A stretch of 64,000 nucleotides of DNA from JBBROS01 sp965217935 (GTDB lineage: Bacteria; Pseudomonadota; Alphaproteobacteria; Acetobacterales; Acetobacteraceae), in assembly GCA_965217935.1 (NCBI GenBank), contig OZ244581.1, positions 2,480,001-2,544,000 of the forward strand. Reading direction: 5' to 3'. The notes beneath the pieces are model-generated. The model had not been told where the DNA came from. It worked only from the letters and a program-made list of their open reading frames with translations, and did not search any database. A program made the translations under genes and the position numbers. Shown in pieces: positions 57,190 through 64,000 of the stretch (within the stretch, counting starts at the first letter, position 1; every line of letters begins with the position of its first letter).

Positions 57190-57855
57190 ATGCTGAGTGC
57201 CGGGGCAAACCACGCAGGCTTGCCGCCGGTGTTGTTCCAGGATCGGCGCTTCGTGGTGCTGGATAAGCCGGCCGGATTGCCGGTGCATCCGGGGCCGCGG
57301 GGCGGGGCGAGCGTCGAGGATTGGTTCGGGCGCTTGTCGCGGCGCAAGGACGGGCCTTGGCTGGCGCATCGACTGGACGCGGATACGTCGGGGTGCCTGG
57401 TGATCGCGTTGCGGCGGGGAGCGCTGCGGGAGGCTCAGGCGGCGTTCGCGGAGGGGCGGGCAGGCAAAACCTACTGGGCGGTCGTCAGGGGCGGTCCGGA
57501 GGGAGAGGAAGGGGTCGTGGATGCGCCGTTGTTGAAGCGGAGCTGGCCGGGCGGGTGGCGGGTCGAGGTGGTTGCGGCGGGGCTTACGGCTTCGACAGAT
57601 TGGCGGGTGGTCGGGCGCGGAGCGGGGATGAGCTGGCTGGAGCTGCGGCCTCGGACGGGGCGGACGCACCAGGTCCGGGTGCATTGCGCGGCGCTGGGGT
57701 GTCCGGTGCTGGGTGACCCGGTCTACGGAGACGGGGACGGGAGATTGCAGTTGCTGGCGCGGTCGATCCGGTTGCCGCTGCAGCCGGTCCTGGAGGCGAT
57801 GGCGGAACCGCCCTCGCATATGCTGGCCGGGCTGCGGGCTTGCGGGTGGGGTTAA
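57190..57855 (+). CDS. RluA-family pseudouridine synthase
   Basis: This 221-residue enzyme forms pseudouridine in RNA. VVLDKPAGLPVHPG starts the core, and HRLDADTSGCLVIAL at 60-74 carries the catalytic Asp63. LRPRTGRTHQVRVHCAALG is the C-terminal family motif. It lacks the S4 domain of RluD and is on the short side, like RluA/TruC. The RNA target is unknown. The stop shares TTAA with the stop of the convergent deacetylase gene. Confidence 0.9.
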   Translation: MLSAGANHAGLPPVLFQDRRFVVLDKPAGLPVHPGPRGGASVEDWFGRLSRRKDGPWLAHRLDADTSGCLVIALRRGALREAQAAFAEGRAGKTYWAVVRGGPEGEEGVVDAPLLKRSWPGGWRVEVVAAGLTASTDWRVVGRGAGMSWLELRPRTGRTHQVRVHCAALGCPVLGDPVYGDGDGRLQLLARSIRLPLQPVLEAMAEPPSHMLAGLRACGWG

Positions 57856-58763
57856 AGGCCCGCTTGCTCCTTGCACCAGCGGGCGATGCCGGCATGGGTG
57901 GCGAACCAGCAGTTGCCGTGGGTTTTGATGTGGCCGATGAGGTCTTGCAGCACGGGGAGGCGGGACCGGTGGCCGGAAATGTGGGGGTGCAAGGTGAGAA
58001 GGAAGAGGCCGCCCTCCGCGTAGGCGGCGTCGAACTCGGCCTTGAAGATTTTGAGCACGGCGGAGGGGGGCGTGTAGGGCCGCAGGGCGCTGAAGCGGAC
58101 AAAGTTGAAGTAGACGGCGTCGTCGCGGATCCATTCGGGGGGGAGTTCGACGATGCCGGTCGGTTGGCCATCGGATTCGAGTTCGTAGGGATCGTCGTCG
58201 GCCATCAAGCTGCTGTCGTAGAGCAGGCCAAGCTCCTGGATGATGGACAGGGTCTCGACGGAGAAATCCCAGCTCGCGGTGCGGATGCCGACAGGGCGGG
58301 TTTTCGCGATCTGCTCGAGCGTATCGGCGGCGCGGAACGTAAGGTCGCGTTCGGCGCCCGGCGGCAGGGTGGTGTTGGCTTCGTGGATCCAGGAATGGAT
58401 GCCGATCTCGTGGCCGTCGGCGACCACGCCGCGCACTTCGTCCGGGTAGAGGAGGGCGGAGACGGCAGGGTAGAAGAAGCTGGCCGGGATGGCTTCTTGC
58501 TGCAGCAGGCGGCGGATGCGGGGCATGGCTTGGCGGTTGCCGTATTGGCCCTGGCTGATCCGCATGGGGCTTTGGTCGGCGTCGCGGAGGGGAATGGTGT
58601 CGTGGTCGGCGTCGAACGAAATTGCGACGGCGCATTGGGCATTGTCGGGCCAAGATTTGGGGGCGAGGCTGCGGCCAGCCCGTGCCCGGCCCACGATCCT
58701 ACGCCAGGTGGCCTCAGGCCATTGCCAAGGTTCGCCTTCGGAAGCTGGGCGGTCATCGGTCAT
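57852..58763 (-). CDS. Polysaccharide deacetylase (NodB-homology) family protein
   Basis: This 303-residue carbohydrate esterase-4-fold enzyme has the metal-binding DADHDT motif at about 51-56 and GHEIGIHSWIHE around 121. The PGAER-type loop is followed by GIRTASWDFSVETL, and LTLHPHISGH lies near the end. No signal peptide is visible, so it is likely cytoplasmic. Cytoplasmic members include PuuE-type allantoinases and other amidases, so a purine or small-amide substrate is as likely as a polysaccharide. Confidence 0.85.
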   Translation of the reverse strand: MTDDRPASEGEPWQWPEATWRRIVGRARAGRSLAPKSWPDNAQCAVAISFDADHDTIPLRDADQSPMRISQGQYGNRQAMPRIRRLLQQEAIPASFFYPAVSALLYPDEVRGVVADGHEIGIHSWIHEANTTLPPGAERDLTFRAADTLEQIAKTRPVGIRTASWDFSVETLSIIQELGLLYDSSLMADDDPYELESDGQPTGIVELPPEWIRDDAVYFNFVRFSALRPYTPPSAVLKIFKAEFDAAYAEGGLFLLTLHPHISGHRSRLPVLQDLIGHIKTHGNCWFATHAGIARWCKEQAGL

Positions 58764-58841
58764 AGGGAATACGTTGGACCGAGGGCGGCGAGCGATGCAA
58801 GGCGGCCCCGGGCGGCGCGATCGCCGGGGCGCCGGATCGGA

Positions 58842-59117
58842 TCAGCTTTCGCGGTGGACGAACTTGAAGAAGCGGCTGGTGGACCCGTCCTTGGTTTTAT
58901 CCTGGTGCAGGAAGGCGAGCTTGCGGTCGTCGAAGGTCTTGAAGAAGTCGTCCCAGGAGATTTCCTCCAGCTTGTCGTCCGGCGCCTGGAAGTCGACGCG
59001 GAGGATGCCCTCGCCGTCCTTGCTCTCGGTGCCCTCGACGACGGTCGGGCGGCCCTTGCGCTCCTCGATCCACTTGCGGATTTCCTTGTGGTCGGTGGTG
59101 GTCTTGGCATCACTCAT
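58842..59117 (-). CDS. Small acidic protein, function unknown
   Basis: This 91-residue hydrophilic protein is rich in Asp, Glu and Lys (EEISWDDFFKTFDDRKLAFL region). It resembles a widespread small family that is sometimes mislabelled as 1,4-alpha-glucan branching enzyme; no enzymatic motif is present. ATG 59117 has AGGAGC upstream. The likely role is in stress or regulation, but this is unsupported by any motif. Confidence 0.7.
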   Translation of the reverse strand: MSDAKTTTDHKEIRKWIEERKGRPTVVEGTESKDGEGILRVDFQAPDDKLEEISWDDFFKTFDDRKLAFLHQDKTKDGSTSRFFKFVHRES

Positions 59118-59156
59118 GACGTGCTCCTTTGCTGGAATGGGGAACGCCGAGGGAGG

Positions 59157-60368
59157 TCATGCGGTTGCGCAGGCGGGGTTCATGGGGATGTAGGCCTCGC
59201 TGGCGGGAAGCGCGCCGATCGGGACCAGGCAATCCCAGGCCGCCTTGCTCTGGTCCGGCGATTTCACGCGGTAGAGGGTGAGGTCGGCGAGGACGCGGCC
59301 ATCGGGGCGCATGCGGACGTCTTGGCCGAAATAGTCGATGGGGCCGGCGCGCATGGCGGCGTTGACGGCGATCGGGTCCCGGGTGTCGGCCTGAGCCATG
59401 GATTTGAGGAAATGGCTGGTGGCCAGGTAGATCGCGGCTTGGTTCTTGGTGGGCATGGCATCGCGTTCGGCCATGAACCGTTTGGCGAAGGCGCGGGTGG
59501 CGTCGGATTGGTCCCAGTAGAAGCTGGTGGGGTAGGTGAGGCCCTGGGCGACGTTCAGGCCGAGCGAGTGGATGTCGGTGAGGTAGACGAGGAAGGCGGC
59601 GAGCTTCTGCTTGCCGCCGACCTGCAAGCCGAACTCGGCGCATTGCTTGATCAGGTTCACCTGGTCGTTGCCGACGGCGATGAGGCCGATCACCTTGGCG
59701 CCGGAGCTTTGGGCCTGGATGATCTGCGAGGAGAAATCGGTGTTGCCGAGCGGGAACTTGGCATCGCCGAGCACCTTCCCGCCGTTGGCTTCGATGACCT
59801 TGGTGGCCTCGGCCTGCAGGGCGGCGCCGAAGCTGAAATCGACGGTGATGAAGGACCAGGCGGCGGCGCCTTGCTGGGTTAGGGTCTGGGCGCCGCCGGC
59901 GGCGAGCGCGTGGGTGTCGTCGGCCCAATGGCTGCTGATCGGGGCGCAGAGCTTGGAGGTGAACTCGGTGACGGCGGCGGCGGTGATCATGACGGTGCGG
60001 CGCTTCTCGCGGGCGACCTGCAGGACGGCGGCGGCGACCGGGGTGACGGGGAGGTCGGTGATGGCGTCGACGCCGTCGTCATACCATTGGCGGGCGATGG
60101 CGCCGGCGACGTCGGGCTTGTTCCTTGTGTCGGCGTGGATGATCTGGATGGGCTGGCCGAGAATCGTCGGGCCGTGCTCCTGGGCGGCCATCGTGGCGGC
60201 AAAGACGGAGCCTGGGCCGCCGCTGCTGGCGTAGGGGCCGGACTCGTCGGTGAGGACGCCGATGCGGATCGGGCCGGAAGGCGTGGTTTGGGCGCGGGCC
60301 TGGTTGAACGGGGCCGCTCCGAGGGCGGTCGCGGTGAGCAACGCGCGTCGGCCGAGTCGTAGGGGCAT
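59157..60368 (-). CDS. LivK-like periplasmic substrate-binding protein
   Basis: This 403-residue binding protein of the branched-chain amino-acid/amide ABC family has an export signal with an arginine-rich n-region (RLGRRALLTATALGAAPF) ending near ARAQ. PIRIGVLTDESGPYASSGGP marks the fold. No livHMGF permease or ATPase genes are nearby, so it is an orphan binding protein. Such orphans are common in alphaproteobacteria and the ligand is unknown. The start at ATG 60368 is well placed. Confidence 0.87.
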   Translation of the reverse strand: MPLRLGRRALLTATALGAAPFNQARAQTTPSGPIRIGVLTDESGPYASSGGPGSVFAATMAAQEHGPTILGQPIQIIHADTRNKPDVAGAIARQWYDDGVDAITDLPVTPVAAAVLQVAREKRRTVMITAAAVTEFTSKLCAPISSHWADDTHALAAGGAQTLTQQGAAAWSFITVDFSFGAALQAEATKVIEANGGKVLGDAKFPLGNTDFSSQIIQAQSSGAKVIGLIAVGNDQVNLIKQCAEFGLQVGGKQKLAAFLVYLTDIHSLGLNVAQGLTYPTSFYWDQSDATRAFAKRFMAERDAMPTKNQAAIYLATSHFLKSMAQADTRDPIAVNAAMRAGPIDYFGQDVRMRPDGRVLADLTLYRVKSPDQSKAAWDCLVPIGALPASEAYIPMNPACATA

Positions 60369-60413
60369 AGGGGTCCTTCCGTTCTGTTCGCGAGAGGATA
60401 GGGGCCTGCCGGG

Positions 60414-61634
60414 TCAGGGGCCAGGGCGAAGGCAGGCCGGGATGCTAACGTAGCCGCGGAAGCGGACCCGGCGACCGCGGGTTGGCTGGGCGGCAAGGGC
60501 GTATCCGGGGAAGCGGCCCAGGAAACGGGTTATGGCGACCTGGCCTTCGAGGCGGGCGAGGCTCATGCCGGCGCATTGGTGGATGCCCATGCCGAATGCC
60601 AGGTGGCGGTTGGGTTTGCGGGCGATGTCGAAGCCGTTCGGGTCGGGGAACTGGGCCGGGTCGCGGTTGGCGGCGCCGATGGCGATGGTGATGCTCGTGG
60701 CGGCGGGAATGGGTTGGCCGCCGATCGTGACCGGGGCGGTGGTCATCCGGTTGCCGAGCTGGTTGCTGCTTTCAAAGCGGAGGATCTCCTCGACGGCGGT
60801 GCGGGCGAGGGCCGGGTCGGCTTGGAGGCGGGCTTTCTGCTCCGGGTGGCGGGACAGCGCGACGAGGCCGTTGCCGATCAGGTTGGTCGTGGTCTCGTGG
60901 CCGGCGTTGAGCAGGAAGATGCAGTTGTGCAGGAGTTCGGGAGCGGTGAGGCGGTCCTCGGCAGTCTCGCCGGCGATGAGGCGGGTGAGGACGTCTTGCG
61001 CCGGATCGCCGGGTTGGGCACGTCGGCGGGCGACCAGGGTTTCAAGGTAGGCGATGAAATCAATGACGGCCCGGTTGCCGCGGGCATGCTGGGCTGGGGC
61101 GAGGGTCGGTTCGAGGGCGCCGAGGATGGCGAGCGACCAGTCCCGGAGCGGGGCGCGCTCGCCTGGCGGGATGCCGAGCAGGTTGCCGATGATCTCGACG
61201 GGGATGGCGGCGGCGTAGCCTTCGATCAGGTCGGGGGACGGGTTGGCCTCCAAGGCGTCGAGGAGGCGGTCGACGGTTTGGATCAGCCCCGGCGTCATCC
61301 TGGCGATGGCGCGGGGCGTCAGGGCGCCGGCGATGAGGCGGCGGACGCGGGTGTGCAGCGGCGGGTCGTTGAAGACGAGGCTGGTCGTGTGATGGTCGTA
61401 GAGCGGGGAGGCGCCGAATTTGGGGCGGAATTCCTCACGTTTATCGGCGCTGAAGGCCGGGTCCCGGTAGGCTTGCAGGCAGTCGTCGTAGCGGGTGAGG
61501 ATGTGGCCGCCGGATGGCAGGCGCTTGACCGGGGCGTGGGTTCTGAGCGCGTCGTAGGTGGGATACGGGTCGTCGTGGAACTCGGGCGGGAGGGCGGTCA
61601 GGTCGAAGGTGGCGGCCGCGTCGGAGGCGTTCAT
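60414..61634 (-). CDS. Cytochrome P450
   Basis: This 406-residue soluble bacterial P450 has I-helix AGHETTTN at 244-251, ExxR at E283-R286 and heme ligand Cys354 in FGMGIHQCAG. HTRVRRL lies around residue 94. It hydroxylates an unknown substrate. No ferredoxin or ferredoxin reductase gene is adjacent, so electrons must come from elsewhere. ATG 61634 is taken as start; the longer frame to 61694 lacks a ribosome site. Confidence 0.94.
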   Translation of the reverse strand: MNASDAAATFDLTALPPEFHDDPYPTYDALRTHAPVKRLPSGGHILTRYDDCLQAYRDPAFSADKREEFRPKFGASPLYDHHTTSLVFNDPPLHTRVRRLIAGALTPRAIARMTPGLIQTVDRLLDALEANPSPDLIEGYAAAIPVEIIGNLLGIPPGERAPLRDWSLAILGALEPTLAPAQHARGNRAVIDFIAYLETLVARRRAQPGDPAQDVLTRLIAGETAEDRLTAPELLHNCIFLLNAGHETTTNLIGNGLVALSRHPEQKARLQADPALARTAVEEILRFESSNQLGNRMTTAPVTIGGQPIPAATSITIAIGAANRDPAQFPDPNGFDIARKPNRHLAFGMGIHQCAGMSLARLEGQVAITRFLGRFPGYALAAQPTRGRRVRFRGYVSIPACLRPGP

Positions 61635-61659
61635 CCGGGCAGCTTGGCATGGCAGGCGC

Positions 61660-63081
61660 CTATGCGGCGAGGGCGGAGATTTTACGCAGGTCATCGACGA
61701 AGGCGGCGTATTCGCGGGCCTTGGCGTCTTCGTCGGGCAGGCGGAGAAGATAGGAAGGGTGGACGGTGATGAAGCCCTGGTTGTTGCCGTCGAGGGCTAT
61801 GGCCTTGCCGCGCTCGCGGGTGATGGGAACGGCGCGGCCCAGGACGGCGCGGACGGCGGTGGCGCCCATCATGACGGTGAGGGCGGGGCGGATTTCAGCG
61901 CGTTCCAGTTCCAGCCAAAAGCTGCAAGCCTTGATTTCGGTAACGCCGGGTTTTTCGTGAATGCGGCGCTTGCCGCGGGGGACGAATTTGAAGTGCTTGA
62001 CGGCGTTGGTGACGTAAACCTGGGTGCGGTCAAACCCGGCCTCGGCCATGGCACGGTCGAAGAGCTGGCCGGCGGGGCCGACGAACGGGCGTCCGGCGAG
62101 GTCTTCCTGGTCGCCTGGCTGTTCGCCCACGAACATGACCCGGGCATCGGATGGGCCTTCGCCGAACACGGGCTGCGTGGCGGGCTCCCATAACGGGCAG
62201 CGGCGGCAATCAGCGATGTCCTCGGCGGCTTGGGCCAAGGGGGAGCCGGCGGACGCGCGTTTGGGTTCGGCGAACGCGCGGGTGGGTTTCGGAGGGGAGA
62301 AGGTGGGTTGATCGACCATCGTGTCGGTTCGAGCGCCGGCGGTGCGGATGAGTTCCGGGATGGCGGCGGCTTCGGGAAGATTTCGCCAGTACTTTCTCGG
62401 CATCTCGGCCTGCATGGCGCCGATTTTCAGTCGGGCCGGGTTGAAGATGCTGCTGTAGTAGGCGCGCCAGTAGGCTTCGAGCGTGTCGTCGTCGGGAACC
62501 TCGGATTTCAGCGCGCCGGGAGCGAAGGCGAGGCTGTCGCCGGTCCAGTGGACGCTGCGGTAGGGGGTGAGGATCGACCAGGTCATGGTGGCAAAGCGGC
62601 GCACGAAGAAGTCGGCGTTGGCCTCGACGATGTAGTGGTCGGGTTCGAACCAGGCGACGTAGCGGGCGCCGTCGGGTTCGGGGACTTCGCGGAAGCGGAC
62701 GAAGGCGCGCATCTTGTGGGTGTCGCGGCGGACGGATTGGGCCAGGCGCTGGGCGCGCTGGACTTCGGGGTCGGTGGTCTGCTCCAGCAGGTGCTTCTCG
62801 CCGGCGTGGGCGCGATGGATGAGGCAATAGAGAAGCGCGAAGCGTTCCGGGTCGCTATGCTGGATGACGGTTTCGGCGAGTGTGACGAGGGCGCGGGGGA
62901 CATTGAACGTGCCCGCCGGCGGCGGGGCGGGAGGATCGGCCGGGGTTTCGGCAAAGAGGTCGTCCGGGGCGCCGACGGACCAGGTGACGTGCTCAGGGGG
63001 GGTGTCCTGCAGGGCCAGGCTGCGGGCGGCCGACCGCCAGCCCTCCCAATCGACTTCGTGGGCGAGCGTGACGGACGGCAT
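61660..63081 (-). CDS. udgX: UdgX-type uracil-DNA glycosylase fused to an N-terminal DUF4130 domain
   Basis: This 473-residue protein has two parts. The N-terminal half (about 1-255) matches the DUF4130/TIGR03915 domain, always found beside a radical SAM protein. The C-terminal half (about 285-473) is a family-4-related uracil glycosylase with GEQPGDQED at 319-327, KRRIH at 371-375 and HPSYLLR at 441-447. KRRIH is the hallmark of UdgX, which binds uracil in DNA covalently through its His. Cys292, Cys295 and Cys386 are visible, while His363 occupies the place of the usual remaining Cys, as in UdgX. The ATG overlaps the stop of the next gene (TGATG). Confidence 0.92.
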   Translation of the reverse strand: MPSVTLAHEVDWEGWRSAARSLALQDTPPEHVTWSVGAPDDLFAETPADPPAPPPAGTFNVPRALVTLAETVIQHSDPERFALLYCLIHRAHAGEKHLLEQTTDPEVQRAQRLAQSVRRDTHKMRAFVRFREVPEPDGARYVAWFEPDHYIVEANADFFVRRFATMTWSILTPYRSVHWTGDSLAFAPGALKSEVPDDDTLEAYWRAYYSSIFNPARLKIGAMQAEMPRKYWRNLPEAAAIPELIRTAGARTDTMVDQPTFSPPKPTRAFAEPKRASAGSPLAQAAEDIADCRRCPLWEPATQPVFGEGPSDARVMFVGEQPGDQEDLAGRPFVGPAGQLFDRAMAEAGFDRTQVYVTNAVKHFKFVPRGKRRIHEKPGVTEIKACSFWLELERAEIRPALTVMMGATAVRAVLGRAVPITRERGKAIALDGNNQGFITVHPSYLLRLPDEDAKAREYAAFVDDLRKISALAA

Positions 63082-64000
63082 CAGGCGAACAGATCGGCTT
63101 GCCGCGGCTTGGGGGCGAGGCGTTGCTGCAGACGGGCGCTGTCGAGGTCCGGCCCGGGGTGGTGGTCGGCGGTGACGATGAACGGCGCCAGCTTGGCGAG
63201 CGGGAGGCGGAGGCGGGCGAGGTCGTCGAGGCGCAGGCGGCGGTGGCGGCGGGCCTGGATGAGGCGGTCGGCGGATTTGACGCCGAGGCCGGGAATGCGA
63301 AGCAGGCGGTCGCGGGGCGCCTGGTTGATGTCGACCGGGAACTGATCGCGGTGCCGCAGGGCCCAGGCGAGCTTGGGGTCCATGGACAGATCGAGGTTGC
63401 CGTCGGGGTTGAGCGCGATCTCGTCGTTGCCGAAATCGTAGAAGCGCATGAGCCAGTCGGCTTGATAAAGGCGGTGTTCCCGAAGCAAGGGGGCTTTCTG
63501 CGGCGGCAACGCCTTGCTCGCGTCCGGGATGGGGCTGAAGGCGGAGTAATAGACCCGGCGCAGGCCATAGTTGCCGTAGAGGTTGGTGCTGAGACCGAGG
63601 ATGTCGCGGTCGGTGCTGGCGTCGGCGCCGACGATCATCTGCGTGCTCTGGCCGGCGGGGGCGAACTTGGGCGCGCACGTCTCGGCCTTGGCTTCGTCGA
63701 TGCGCAGGCGCAGACGCGCCATGCTGCGGCGGATGCCGGGCGCGTCCTTCTCCGGGGCGAGCTGGTTGAGGCTGGCCTCGGTGGGAAGCTCGACGTTGAT
63801 GCTGAGGCGGTCTGCGTAGCGCCCCGCCTCGGCCAGCAGCTCGGGGGAGGCGTCGGGGATGGTCTTGAGGTGGATGTAGCCGCGGAAGCCGTGCTCCTCG
63901 CGCAGGATGCGGGCCACACTGACGACCTGCTCCATGGTGTAGTCGGGGCTGCGGATGATGCCGGAGCTGAGGAACAGGCCCTCGATGCAGTTGCGCCGGT
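63081..64000 (-). CDS. Putative DNA modification/repair radical SAM protein, 5' end outside
   Basis: The frame is open to the window edge on the minus strand; about 305 residues are visible. The edge encodes CIEGLFLSSGIIRSPDYT, typical of TIGR03916 (the UdgX-linked radical SAM family). The radical SAM CxxxCxxC motif must lie upstream of the window. A C-terminal helix-hairpin-helix (LLRIPGLGVKSADRLIQAR) suggests DNA binding. It is coupled to udgX by a TGATG overlap, the conserved pair. Confidence 0.9.
   Translation of the reverse strand, partial: RRNCIEGLFLSSGIIRSPDYTMEQVVSVARILREEHGFRGYIHLKTIPDASPELLAEAGRYADRLSINVELPTEASLNQLAPEKDAPGIRRSMARLRLRIDEAKAETCAPKFAPAGQSTQMIVGADASTDRDILGLSTNLYGNYGLRRVYYSAFSPIPDASKALPPQKAPLLREHRLYQADWLMRFYDFGNDEIALNPDGNLDLSMDPKLAWALRHRDQFPVDINQAPRDRLLRIPGLGVKSADRLIQARRHRRLRLDDLARLRLPLAKLAPFIVTADHHPGPDLDSARLQQRLAPKPRQADLFA

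Noticed and set aside
57840..59882. 680-codon plus-strand open frame
   Set aside because: Antisense of three well-supported minus-strand genes (deacetylase, small acidic protein, binding protein).
1..64000. CRISPR arrays, prophage, insertion sequences, restriction or toxin-antitoxin systems
   Set aside because: No regular spacer repeats, transposase, integrase, phage structural genes or recognisable defence genes were seen on either strand.

Overview
The window looks like chromosome of a high-G+C alphaproteobacterium, most likely Rhodospirillales/Acetobacteraceae. That placement rests on gene content and order: the aapJQMP/bztABCD transporter, a DUF1489 gene, a DciA-type DUF721 gene, the rimP-nusA-ylxR-infB-rbfA-truB-rpsO-pnp cluster with a YlxR/L7Ae fusion, and a UdgX plus radical-SAM pair. 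No rRNA marker is present, so the family is an inference. Genes are tightly packed, many with 4-base start/stop overlaps. The high G+C creates many long antisense open frames, which were left out.

Layout. 1-4477 (+): prkA (5' end outside), yeaH/DUF444 and spoVR, a stress kinase cluster. 4631-10022: dciA, a YihY-type membrane protein, kynU, a glycine-zipper lipoprotein, a Rap1a/Tai-like secreted protein, rsmA and DUF1489. 10172-14536 (+): the aapJQMP amino-acid ABC transporter. 14565-26398: housekeeping genes including tRNA-Cys, DUF488, an EI24 membrane protein, a PfkB kinase, typA, an AmpG-type MFS permease, a PhoR-like kinase, an LpoA-like lipoprotein, rsmI and a nitronate monooxygenase-type flavoprotein. 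26492-36544 (-): the transcription/translation cluster. It carries an unrecognised translationally coupled gene between rbfA and truB, and a long rpsO-pnp spacer. 36628-43294 (-): an acyltransferase, trmB, metK, dapB and glgP.

44482-56154 is a surface-glycan region. It holds a cupin, an AT-rich insert of about 3.8 kb (methyltransferase, GT8-like and GT2-type transferases), a 995-residue double GT2 protein, rfbBACD for dTDP-L-rhamnose, and another GT2. The rhamnose pathway probably supplies the donor sugar for one or more of the neighbouring transferases. 56159-64000 is mixed metabolism and DNA repair: a hydroxyacid dehydrogenase, an RluA-type pseudouridine synthase, a polysaccharide deacetylase, a small acidic protein, a LivK-like binding protein, a P450, UdgX with DUF4130, and a partial radical SAM protein.

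The most unusual signals are structural. A 102-base two-hairpin element is present twice (4595-4696 and 28918-29019; 90 of 102 positions identical by hand alignment). One copy forms the 3' end of dciA and the other sits in the rpsO-pnp spacer. A second palindromic element (7839-7900) shares 17 identical bases with 20088-20104. The AT-rich insert ends inside the last codons of the large glycosyltransferase gene, next to a well-placed ribosome site and a 28-codon frame that could be the stump of a displaced gene. trmB appears to need a CTG start overlapping the metK stop. I found no CRISPR array, phage, insertion sequence or clear new defence system.
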